From: Epiperipatus broadwayi
Lineage: Eukaryota; Onychophora; Udeonychophora; Euonychophora; Peripatidae
Assembly: GCA_028023455.1 (NCBI GenBank)
Contig: JAQFVV010006508.1
Span: 207,501-271,500, forward strand
Direction: 5' to 3'
Length of the DNA: 64,000 nucleotides
In this document: piece by piece, positions 39,751 to 52,316 of the stretch
Position numbering within the stretch: position 1 is the first letter of the stretch
Layout of the letters: every line of letters starts with the position of its first letter
Made by a program: the position numbers and the translations under genes
The notes under the pieces: generated by a model
The model's input: only the letters and a program-made list of their open reading frames with translations
Databases searched by the model: none
Told to the model about the DNA's origin: nothing

Positions 39751-39877
39751 TTTCTTTCAAAATGTAACCTTGATAATGGCAGATGATAGTCCGTTGAAAT
39801 ATCAGTGTTTAATGAAAAATAATACATGGTACAACTCAAAAAGTTATAATTTATCTACCTCATACAACCATGAAAAC

Positions 39878-39942
<65 letters not shown>
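39878..39942. repeat. (TA)n microsatellite
   Basis: A TA run of about 64 bases. Confidence 0.97.
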
Positions 39943-39945
<3 letters not shown>

Positions 39946-40259
39946 TGTAATAACAAGTGTTGAGCAGTTACAAAAATGACTACCATGGAGAATAATTAAA
40001 ATATCATTCTATCAAAACGACAGCATAACAAAATAAGTTTAATTATTTCTTCTGTCATAAAGTGAATCATTAGTAGCATTTAGTGCCATCAATTGGTTTC
40101 TGAAATTATTTTTAAAGTCAGTAAGAATATTTATTATGTTAAATCTATGATGTTCAAAACACTTAGAAAACTTTTTAATATTTGAACCTGCAACTGATAG
40201 TATTAATGTTATATCAAAATTGATGATCCATTGATACTTTTAAATACTACTGCCAAACT

Positions 40260-42109
<1,850 letters not shown>

Positions 42110-43600
42110 ATAAAAAAGATGAGGAAAGCAATTTTTTGGACATTAAAATTCAAATTTTATATCATCTTGCAACTGCAGAAGAAGCAACATCTGTAGGAAA
42201 TATGTTAGTTTACATGAAGCTATTAAAAAAAAAAAAAACAAATGGTAATGAAGCTGCTATTAGATATATGTTCTGGAACTAAATTGAGTGCTAAATTTAA
42301 CATAAGAAATATTGTTAAGGAGAAAATGAAAAAGACTTTCTAAAGGAAATAGAAGAAACATCAGAAAAATTAGTTCCAGTAAATGGAAATGGCATCAAAC
42401 AAATAACACTAAAATTTTGAAAAACAAATTTAAGAAAATGTGCCAGACACTTTACCTGACTTAAACAAGGAATGTAATTTTTTTGCAAGTACAAAGTGCA
42501 TGATAATGTTTTTGGAAAGACATGCTCTTTGTGGCAGTAACATAAATTGTGAAACTGTGTCTGCAAATAAAACAGTTGCCAATATTTTTTTAAATAAATA
42601 ATTAAAATTTTAGAAGATGGAGAATATATTCTTGATCATGTTTGGAATGTTGATTGAAGTGATATTTTTGGAAGATAATAGAAAATATAACTATTGTAGA
42701 AAAATCAGAGATAACTGTTTATGGTTTCAATGTAGCAAAGTATCATGTCACATTAGTATTCTGCTCCAATCATTCATGAGATTGCATATTGAAGTCCCTG
42801 CTTGTAATTGATCCTGAAAACCATGTTCTATAAAATAAGTAGATTTTAATAAATTACTAATTCACTAGATGGCAAATAAAAAGACTTGAAACACCATGTA
42901 AATTTATATGGAATGATTCAACAAATGCTTTTTTCCACAACAAATTAGACAGTATATGGATATCAAAGATCTACAATATAAAATGCTATTGATTCTAGAA
43001 AATGCTCACAACAATCAGGTTTTGAAATACATAACCTTGGGTCAACCATTAGACTAAGAATTATTGCAACATTTAAAACTAATTATGTGAAAGAAATATC
43101 TCAATATATCTTAGGAAAACTGAAATATAACATATTAAGTGTTATAAATACAGGGAATAAATTTTTGATTCTTGACTGTGTGAATTGGTTTGTATTAAAA
43201 ATTCTTGAATTAAGATCGTCAACTTTAAATTGATGTTGAAAAATTATTTAGCCAGAATGTGTGAAATGTAAAGGTCATGTTATCTCTAAAATTATTCAAT
43301 TTCCCTACATCATAATAATGATCTGAATAATTATTATAAACTAATTTATTTCAAGGCACCTGAACATATTGATAACTTGTTAGTTTATAATTCTTTAGAT
43401 GAAAGAGAAATTTTAGAGATTGTTCTTAAAATTTCTCATCCTAAAGAGAACAATAATAATGAGGATAATGACCTAGTTTTAAATGGTAATTTAATTAAGG
43501 AAGGTCTTGGTTTAGCTAAGAAATTAGTTAATCATTTTATCAAGTATGATCCTAATGAAACATGAGCTTCACATTTTTAATTAGATCTGATTACTAATAA
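42110..43600 (+). pseudogene. Tigger/pogo-type DDE transposase relic
   Basis: Frames spliced by eye give the order of a Tigger-like (Tc1/mariner superfamily, CENP-B-related) transposase. An N-terminal helix-turn-helix-like KIQILYHLATAEEAT lies near 42150. The second DNA-binding block FLERHALCGSNINCETVSAN lies near 42500-42570. ILEDGEYILDHVWNVD lies near 42610-42660, where a stop follows the first catalytic Asp. YGFNVAKYHVTLVFCSN and LKSLLVID lie near 42720-42810. LENAHNNQ (second Asp region) is near 43000. RIIATFKTNYV and DCVNWF...LRSSTLN lie near 43050-43230. The C-terminal tail DEREILEIVLKISHP and GLGLAKKLVNHF ends near 43560. Many stops and shifts make it inactive. No terminal inverted repeats were located. 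Confidence 0.85.
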
Positions 43601-44780
43601 TGAGATGTGATCACTAATGTCATTTTAAAGAGGACTATATAAAGACCTAATCATTATATAAACTCAGTCATTAAATAGTGAAGTCATTCACAAAAATATA
43701 ACATCAACATAACAGAACATAATTACTAGTGTTTGTTGTTCAGGAGTTTACATAGAGAATTTTATCAATGGACAAACACATTGACCAAAGCATTTTTAGT
43801 AGTAACAGTGACATAGCAATGATATTTTTATCATGCACAAATCTACCCATTTATTGTCAGAAAGTGGCAACAAAAATATTGCTATGCATAACTCAAGGTA
43901 CAAATTTTGAATAATTTCCATGTTCATTATTCTTTATGTTTCTTATTTTTCAAATGTAATCCATGTTTGGATAATTCATTTTTATTTATATTGCAATGTT
44001 TTATGAAGTAAAATTTGATAGCATGCAAAAAAAAAAAAACTATAACAATCTAACAAAAATTTTATACCCTTAATTTAATTATTTTAGTTGATTTCTTACG
44101 TCTGAAACTAATTTTTTTTTATGTATACAAGGTAATATTTGCATAATGTTTTTGCATGTAATTTTCAAGAACAAATCTATCTTTTAAAGAAGAATTAGAT
44201 GTTTCGAACATACTGACTCAGATATTTTTGTGATTTTCCACTGGCAAAGTTAAAATATCATTTGGTAATGTAAAAACAGATAAATTGAAAATTGATGAAA
44301 AATCATAAATTGTTTCAAAATATATTTTAAAAATATATATGGAGAAAAATTCTCTTTGTAAGTAAAGGGAGAAATGTAATAATAAGTGAAGAACAAGATA
44401 AAATTAGGATATAAAAAAGGGATTTATTTTAAAATAGTTAAAAGTAACATCATAATATATTAGACTCAATAATTAATAAATGTCACATGGGAACATATTT
44501 TTGTTTCTTTGTTTTATAATCATTGAAGATAACATAATATTTGGTGCTAATTACTTTTATTTTAGCGAAATTAAAGTGGGTAAACTTTTTTCAATGTATC
44601 CTAATATACATGAGCGTTTAAAAGTTGGAATTGTTTTTAATTTTGAAGATTATTGAACACACACAAAAAAACCAGTTGCAATTTCATTAATCTTACATTA
44701 AACATTATTAAATCAAAATTGTACATTATAACATTTATTATTAATTAATTTAAAGCAATTTTATTATTGTTTAATTTTTT
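43601..44780. other. AT-rich non-coding DNA
   Basis: This may include the 3' untranslated part of the Tigger relic. Nothing else is recognisable. Confidence 0.5.
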
Positions 44781-44791
44781 ATTATATATAT

Positions 44792-44862
44792 TGAAACAGT
44801 CGACCTTAGTTCAAGATCGAGTTTCACCGTTCTACCACAATCCACGTGTCATCAGGCTCTAT
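44792..44862 (-). other. Hairpin plus CTGATGA motif, possible retroelement 3' end
   Basis: On the minus strand GCCTGATGACACGTGG (around 44855) is followed 23 bases later by GAAAC. A hairpin then pairs GAAAC and TCGATC with GGTCGA and GTTTC (44795-44825). CTGATGA...GAAAC is the core of hammerhead ribozymes, which occur in Penelope-like elements. However, the segment between the two boxes does not close as helix II (C opposite T), so I do not call a ribozyme. The hairpin itself is clear. Confidence 0.35.
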
Positions 44863-45520
44863 TTCTTTTTTCTTTTTTTGTAAAATGTATTTCGGAGAAG
44901 CGTTTATGAGATTTATAAATACTAATCTGAAATAAAAATCTTTAATTATTTTAAATATTAACTTTTATAGATGCTAATCAGATATAAACAGATATTATAG
45001 GAGCTTAAATATATATATATATATATATAATTAAAAATACTAAATAATCTTTTTTGCCTTTTAAAATTGTATTTTTTTTTTTTTTTTTGGCTTTTATGTT
45101 AATATTGTAATTAATTTTTTTGTCATAAAACTACATATAATTTTAAGATGGAAAGTGCAGTCATTGACTGTCTAAAAATAATTAAAGGGGTGGGAAGTTT
45201 GTTTCATGATTTTAAAAAAAGAGGGAATTTGTAAATTAAAGTTAAGAGTAGTATAATCTAAAACAAAGCTAATGGATTTTAGTTAGCTATTAACATTTTT
45301 TATCAAATCCATTTCCAAACAGGAAATTGGTTTGAATTCATTTAGGATAGTTATCTCATGATTGCATCTTTACTAACAATAGTGAAAAGACTCTTGTAAA
45401 TTAAGGATCCATTAGCATCAGAAAATCTAATTAAACAAACATTCTCTGAGGGGATAAAACTGACATAAATAGGGATACAAATCTATTGTGTCAGAGTTTG
45501 GTCAATCATTGATAGATGAC
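44863..45520. other. AT-rich non-coding DNA
   Basis: A short TA run lies at 45008-45029 and a T run near 45071-45088. No gene seen. Confidence 0.5.
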
Positions 45521-45529
45521 TTCCCAGCC

Positions 45530-45710
45530 ATTGAATTTTTAAGGGGTCTAAGCTGCCTTCCTTTCTGTTTTCAGCCTAACTTGTGCCAAGATGTAGCTTC
45601 TACCACTCAAGAGTGAACATGCCATCCAAGAATGTCACCTGCCATAGAAGAGTCATCAATATTTCATGGAATCCTGAGGTAACGAGCCCAAAGACAGTAT
45701 AATCACCTTA
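45530..45710. other. GC-richer island of unknown nature
   Basis: Base composition rises sharply for about 180 bases. On the plus strand a pyrimidine tract with TTTCTGTTTTCAG (near 45575) and a downstream GAATCCTGAGGTAACGAG (near 45675) look like a splice acceptor and donor, bounding about 110 bases. All three frames within contain stops. It could be a non-coding exon or the body of an old SINE. I cannot decide. Confidence 0.3.
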
Positions 45711-46460
45711 GTTAATTCTAATTTTGTAATTTAATTTGTAAATTAATGTTTTCTATATGTTTAATTTTTTTTCACTGATTGGTGAGTCTGTTAACCTTTT
45801 GTATCAATTCTTTACTATCAAAACTAATCTGTCATCCAACTCCCACTTCTTATTATTCTTATAATTTAGTGCGGTTATAATATGATTTTAATAATATTTT
45901 TATATTATTAACTTAATTTTGTTTAAATGTCAATCAAATCTAATCCTATGAACTTCTATATCCCACTGTGGAATAGAAAGGGGAAGGGGTAATTAATGGG
46001 TTCTTGTTATTTATTTTAAATATCTCGTAAGATTGGGGTAGTACTTTAAATGAATACTGGCTTTTTTAAAAATAAATATTTTATTGTAAATTTATACAAA
46101 ATGTATAAATTCTTTTGCAATCTGGGATGCATAGTGGTGTCCATTAGTTTTATCAATTTCTTATTGATCATTATCACCACAAAAGCTGGCAACTTAAATT
46201 TGTTTTGTAAGTGCTGAATTTTAGTTTTTGTTTCCTATGTTAAAATATTGATTCGAGAAGGGGGAGCAATGCATGCTTCATTAATGATAGTTTAATTTAT
46301 GATCAATGACTTTAGCTTACATGGGCCATTATTTTAACATATCATTACATATTTGTTAAATCATTTAAGGCTTTACTTTAATATTTAAACTAATTGATTT
46401 TATGTTATTATAATAGTGTTGCTAGCATATGTCAATTTATTAATAAGCTGCATAAGGCTT
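45711..46460. other. AT-rich non-coding DNA
   Basis: Nothing recognised. Confidence 0.5.
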
Positions 46461-46465
46461 TGATC

Positions 46466-46590
46466 TGATTCACCTGTACCTCATTCCAGGGAATCATGAT
46501 CATCTTCATTAGTTATTCTTCTCTTCCAAGTCTATATATTTATATATTGCTTTGAGTCACATGTACTTCACTCCAGGGATTCAAAGCCTC
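46466..46590. repeat. Diverged 82-bp duplication
   Basis: GCTTTGATCTGATTCACCTG plus TACCTCATTCCAGGGAATC (46467) matches GCTTTGAGTCACATGTACTT plus CACTCCAGGGATTC (46549). It is an old duplication in a GC-richer stretch just downstream of the candidate exon on the minus strand. Confidence 0.6.
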
Positions 46591-46709
46591 GTCTCTAGTG
46601 TTCTTGTTCATAATAAAAGTCTACATTTACTTCTAGAACACACAGGTTAGAGTAGATGAAACTCTGTATGGATGCACTGTGGTCCAGCCCATAGAAACTT
46701 CCTACCTAC

Positions 46710-46877
46710 CTTTTCTTCCTGTACAGCTTTATCATAAAGCTGGCATGTACCATCGTTAATAAAAATTGGAGAATGACCTTGTCCCGGCCAATATGTGCCA
46801 TTTCTTCTCGCTGATATTATGCTAGCACCGCCATTTCTTATAGTTAGTTTTCTAGCATGTTTAGCAAAGTAAATCAT
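46710..46877 (-). CDS. Candidate 5' coding exon of an unidentified host gene (partial)
   Basis: Reading leftwards from an ATG at 46877, 56 codons give MIYFAKHARKLTIRNGG, then ASIISARRNGTYWPGQGHSP, IFINDGTCQLYD and KAVQEEK. The composition (Gly, Arg, Trp, Pro, Cys) is unlike every AT-driven frame nearby. The codon for the final Lys is followed at once by GTAGGTAGG, a strong 5' splice donor in phase 0. Without that splice the frame runs on 20 codons to a stop. Upstream, 46880-47040 is GC-richer (CGGGAACGGCTTATTTC on the minus strand) and could be 5' UTR. TTTTCCATTTTCAG near 47030 could be an acceptor. I do not recognise the protein family. No matching downstream exon was found in the window, so this is either the first exon of a gene with long introns or a displaced exon. 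Confidence 0.55.
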
Positions 46878-47340
46878 AATGGTATGTGATAATAAAAAAA
46901 AAAAAAAATATCTTCATAATATTTCCGTTGGAGTTTAAATCCAATTGCTCATGAAGCTGCCTTCCCTCTTTATTGAAATAAGCCGTTCCCGCAATTATCG
47001 AGTTTCTCTATATTTTATCGTTAAATGCTGAAAATGGAAAAAATAAATAAATAATGTTTTAGTCTACAGATCAAAATGTATCCTTATTTTAATTGTTATA
47101 AATAAAGACTTTAAACGAAAATAAACTTATATATTGAAATCGTATAATCAGCGAAACTCTATTGTATCTTCATAAACATATTTTTTTAATGTATAAAACG
47201 TCCACCAAACCAATTAGATAAATCCATTTTTTTTTTTTTTTTTTGTAACCACTGCACTAAATTAATATGTTAAAATAAAAATAATTGTAACAAGTTTCTT
47301 AAATGTTTGTAATGAAAATAAAGTTTTACAAGCGTATAAT
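46878..47340 (-). other. Possible 5' UTR/upstream region of the candidate exon, then AT-rich DNA
   Basis: 46910-47010 is moderately GC-richer than the background. The remainder is AT-rich with T and A runs and shows no TATA-type promoter that could be separated from the general AT background. Confidence 0.3.
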
Positions 47341-47367
47341 TGATTATATATATATATATAACTCATC

Positions 47368-47727
47368 TTGAATTCTGTCCAAATAAATATTTATATTTTA
47401 AACTTTAATCCACTTGTTCGAATCTCCTTAATAATATTTATATTTATGTATACTTTTAACTTGATATCTTGGGTTCACTCAATCTCTCATCATCATTATC
47501 ACCAGTTGAGTTCTTATGTAAAACGTTGTAGCATCGGGGCTGGATATAATGAATTTATGTGATATCACTGTAGGTGTTGTTCATATTGTTATAGATTTGG
47601 GGAATGGACAAATAGGTTAGAATTCATGATTGCTCCTGACCTGTGTATCTCGGGCATGATTGGATTTGGAGTACTTTTGCTTAGATTCTAAATCTTGTTG
47701 GGTGGACATACATTTTCGACCAGTACA
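47368..47727 (-). mobile_element. Inverted copy of the element terminus seen at 13523
   Basis: Read on the minus strand from 47727, TGTACTGGTCG is followed by AACAAGATTTAGAATCTAAG, CAAAAGTACTCC, GCCCGAGATACAC and AGGAGCAATCATGAATTC. This matches 13523-13620 block by block. Its outer end lies in TA-rich DNA, as does that of the other copy. Similarity fades toward 47550. The stretch 47368-47549 is GC-richer and probably belongs to it, ending at a TA run. Confidence 0.65.
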
Positions 47728-49600
47728 ATATATGTATATATTTTATTTATATAAAGTTATTCGCGAAAGTTAAATAATATAGTTTGAGTGAGCTGTTATT
47801 TTTTTTTAAAAAGTAGTTATAAAAAATTATAAATATTTAATATTTTATACAATTTGAGCTGCTTGATTGATGTGTATAAAATTAAGTACTATACAATTGC
47901 ACTTTTTTTTATAAAAATTGCATAAAATCTTTAAAATACTAATTGCTATTTTTTATTAATTATTAAAGCAGTCGTAAAAAGCTTTAAAATGAATTTTTTG
48001 ACATGTTATCAAAATATGAGATAGATTGAGCGATTGAATAGTTTTAAATAGAATATAAAAGCAAATAAGTTGTGTATTAAATGACAAAATAGTAACTATG
48101 AAAACAGTAATAGAATATATTTTTAAATAATAATAAGTATGTTGAAAATAATGATAACAATTATAATATATACCTAAATTAATTTAAAAGTGATTAAAAA
48201 TATTTAAAAGCACACATCATATTATATATAAAAAATTCAAACGGTACTCAATGCAGAAAAATACAATCAAAAAAACTTAGCCAATATTCAAAGTAAATGA
48301 AATTATTCAAGATCAAATCAAGTACCAATAATGTATGTCTTATAAATTCACTGAAATATTAATATCCAGATTTGCTTACTGATATTTTATCAATCTCATT
48401 ATCAGAATATTACTAATATAATACAAGAATTTGTTAAAATATTGTTTAAATTTATAAATCATATTATTTTCTTCAAAAGTATAATTATTTATGTTCTCAA
48501 TTTTTTGCAATAAAATATTTTTTTTATTCTTTTTGTTGAATAAACACAGTAATAATAATCAACAATTCACAACAACAACAAATTATAATCAAATAACATA
48601 TATAACTTCTAAAGATTTCATTTTTCTTTGTTTTAATTAATAAAAAGCATAAGAAAAGAATGAAACAGTGGAAAAAAAGATGAATATTATTAATTCAATA
48701 ATAAAAGTATATTTTTTATAAATGAATTATGTATATATGTAATGCAATTCATCTTTTAAAAATGTATTTATCTATTGTATATAAGTATATATTTTTAATG
48801 GATTACTATGGAAAAAAAAGTGATGAAAATTTGAATAGATTATTTATTTAGCTTGTTGTGAAAATATTGATAACTCAAATTCACCTGTGCTATTTTAACA
48901 TAACCAACTGCTTCTTAATGTTACTTTAAGTGCAAAAGAAGGAAGTTAATAGACAATAAAAATATTTAGTATGGTGTAAATAGCACATTGCTAAATGATG
49001 CAATGTACATGCATATCATTTTCATATGAAACAAAAAAAAAACAAATTTACTCAAGTTGTTCCACAAATGTGTAACTGGCAAACCAAATTAGATGACAGT
49101 GAAAGTTAATTTGAATATTTATTGGACTTTCTTAACAATTGCAGAGAAAAACATTGCTTACCATTTTCAAGAATTATAAGTTCTTACTAAAAATTTTATC
49201 AACAAATGAAAATGAATATTTATCTTCTACTGGGGTGTTACAATTAAAAGTGTAAACAACATAGTTTTAATACAAAACTGGTTAGAATAAGTGAATAATA
49301 TATACTGTAACAAAATGACAACATTTGGCAACAATCTATGCCTGTTTTAAGTAGTTTATTTTAACAGACAATTACAGAATTATATAATAATAAATTAATT
49401 TACATTATTAAATACTGCAATTATAAAGATAGATGATTGTATAATACCTCATGAGTGCTGAAACAAAATAAAAATGAAAATCTATACTTGACTAATGAGA
49501 ATAACAGGCATCTATGCACATCCAAGGGCTTTTTATGTCCCCATAGTCACAGCATTGACATGATGATGGGAAACAATGGTAGTATACACATATTCAAAGC
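47728..49600. other. AT-rich non-coding DNA
   Basis: No recognised gene or repeat. The frame 49455-49655 has somewhat protein-like composition but no motif. It may be edge material of the RT relic that follows. Confidence 0.5.
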
Positions 49601-49699
49601 TCATGCAAATTATAGAGTTCATTTATTAAAGAGAAGAAAACATGATTTCTTTTAATTTACAGATTATGCCAAGCTTCTTTGTTTTTGACCTATAGTCAT

Positions 49700-51340
49700 T
49701 TATCTCAATACAAGCTATTGTGGCAAATAAAGTACAATTTATGGTCAGTAAAATTATGGTGTTCAATGAAAATGAATTACTCTGGCATGACTGTTGTTTT
49801 TGTATATAGATATTGTGTTGTGAAAAACAAATGGAGAAAGATGCACAAGATTTACCATAATATATGGTGCTGCAAATAGGTTGGAAATGTAAAACCTTGT
49901 ATATAATTTTTGAGGTTTCATCAGTGTAATGCCCATTTTTTGAAGGTTCATCAATCTGTTAGTGGAAAAAGGAGTGTGGAAATTTAAATGATGTTTTAGG
50001 GAGAGGGTTTTTAAGACTTTTCTTGATATGAGGGGTAAATGGAAGTTGAATCCAGAGTCTCTCATCTTTGGGTTAGTATGTTTGTCTTACAATAAAACTG
50101 TTTCATTTTTATTGTAAGGTGATGACATTTGTAGTGTATTCTAATAAAATTTAACAACTGTTGTTCAATATTTGCTTAATGAGCAGCTTCACATATACAT
50201 AATAAATGTTTTTTATGAAGAAAAATGGAATGGAGAGATAATTTTGGGTTGTGTAAAGCCTCAAATTTCTACTGATTAAGGCACACATTTTAGTTTAGGT
50301 AAGGTAACATTATGGGTTATCATAACCAGTTTATGTGGTGATATTTCTACTCTATGGTCCAAACCAAAATGAAGTTTACTTCAGGAGTTCTTATAACATC
50401 TAGAATTAAATCCTTGTAAACTGCCACAAAGACATGACCAACATATTGAGTGTAAATGAGGTTGGGAATTGTGTAAAGTATCTAGGGAGCAGCTTACTTT
50501 CAAAGTGGTTAATGTATAGACTAGACACAATTCCACTAAGAGGTAGATACATTGGCCTACCATCAGTCATATAATAGTGCTGTCCATCAAATGTGGCAAT
50601 AATGTTATTAATTAAACCAAGTAAAAAAGTTAAAAATGAAGTTAATTTGCATTGATGAATATCCGATGTTTATGATATCAGTTTTCATAATGTTAATGTA
50701 GTGTTTCTTGTTGATATAGCTATGTAACACTGTTATGTAAAGGTAGTTAATTTAATATTCAAACCCTAATTATCAGTTCATAGTGATATTGATAAAGTCA
50801 AAAAATGGCTTGATAGTATAAATACAGTAACTAGTCAATCAGTAAACCATTAGTTAATGATTTTAGTCATGCTGTAATAATGTGTATCTTAACAATCTAG
50901 CATTAACATAATTGGCTATTTGGCTTGTGAAACTTGGCATTGGAAAACGTTTGTGGAGATGTAACAGCAGATATATACATTCTATAATATTGATCATTTT
51001 GAATCCCTTGTTGCAGTGTTTATATAATAAGTTTTTAATACATTTATCATTGTTCCACTTTAGATTGAAATTGGGAGAGGCATTGAATTTTATTTTTTCT
51101 ATCTGAAAATGCACTTTATTTAAAAAAATCAGTTTTGTTCATAAAAAAAAATATTAACTTTTTTTTCTTCAAAAATGTTAATTCATTTTCATCAAGGAAT
51201 TGCTTGACAACATTGATATGCATTCTCCAAATAGGGATGGTAGTTTTTATATGCCTAAAACATATATAAATTGTGGTTTGAGCAATTATTTTATCTTTGT
51301 TTGGGTTTTCCGTGGGACATACATTCAATGTCAACTATAA
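49700..51340 (-). pseudogene. Heavily decayed Penelope-type reverse transcriptase
   Basis: On the minus strand around 50600-50480 the reading FDGQHYYMTDGRPMYLPLSG then IVSSLYINHFESKLL follows the RT pattern 'F.g..Y.Q.DG.pMGSPLSg..a.iYi.hFE' of PLE-like RTs. After a frameshift, QYVGHVFVAVYKD (50448-50410) is the catalytic 'YVDD.FV' box, with both Asp replaced. Upstream frames (51334-51116 and 51114-50863) and a downstream frame (50065-49763) have protein-like composition and probably belong to the same element, but I cannot assign them. No GIY-YIG domain was seen. This is a different and much older family than the copies at 36-39 kb. Confidence 0.55.
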
Positions 51341-51885
51341 ACTCTACAAGTGATTTATTCCATTTGTGTCTAATGAATCTCAATCTAAATTCAAACACAA
51401 TTTTGACATTGGAAAACATAATTATATTGGTGAGATTTACAAAAGTAGTATTTTCATATGAAGAAACACCAACTACCTTTTTATCTGTAAGTAAAGGAAA
51501 TTTACATGAGAATTATAATTAAGCATTGCAGATATGGATGTTACAATTTCTTTTAATATATTCTAAAATAATAGTATTTGTCTAGATTTTTTTAATTTAT
51601 TTTTTCTCCTTTTGTCAACATCGTTACATCCTTAATAATCATGTTAAGTAAATATAAATGTAACTATCCAGTGATATGATTTTGTTGAGATCCCACCAAA
51701 CAGTTCCTTGCTGAAAATTAATTAACATGTTTAAAGAAAGATAAAGGCAATAGATTAGTTCTTATGAAAAAACTGACTTTATAAATAGAGTTCATTTTCA
51801 GATACATAAATTAAAATACTTTTCCCTTCCCAATTTCAATTTAAACATATGTAATTAATAATAAAAAAATCTTGAAAAGAAATAA
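51341..51885. other. AT-rich non-coding DNA
   Basis: Nothing recognised. Confidence 0.5.
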
Positions 51886-52020
<135 letters not shown>

Positions 52021-52316
52021 GATCTCAGACTGTTATTATTTCTTAATTATCCATGTAGTCAAACTGCTAGATAAAAATGAGGACTTTACTTCTATGCATA
52101 GGTAATGCACTAATCAAGAAAACTCTTAACAATCATAAAGTTAAATAATACTATTTTACAATTTTATAATTATATGATCTTCAATGCCTCAGACCACATA
52201 AAGAATTTTACTTTGAATAAATTAGTCATAATACATTATATAATCAATAAAAATAATTAATCAATCCACTAATTGAGAAATGGCATTATTTTCAATATAT
52301 ATATATATATATATAT
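52021..52316. other. AT-rich spacer ending in a TA run
   Basis: Non-coding. The TA run 52295-52316 is the flank of the next element. Confidence 0.6.

Noticed and set aside
42315-42566. 83-codon minus-strand frame
   Set aside because: It is the antisense shadow of the Tigger transposase relic.
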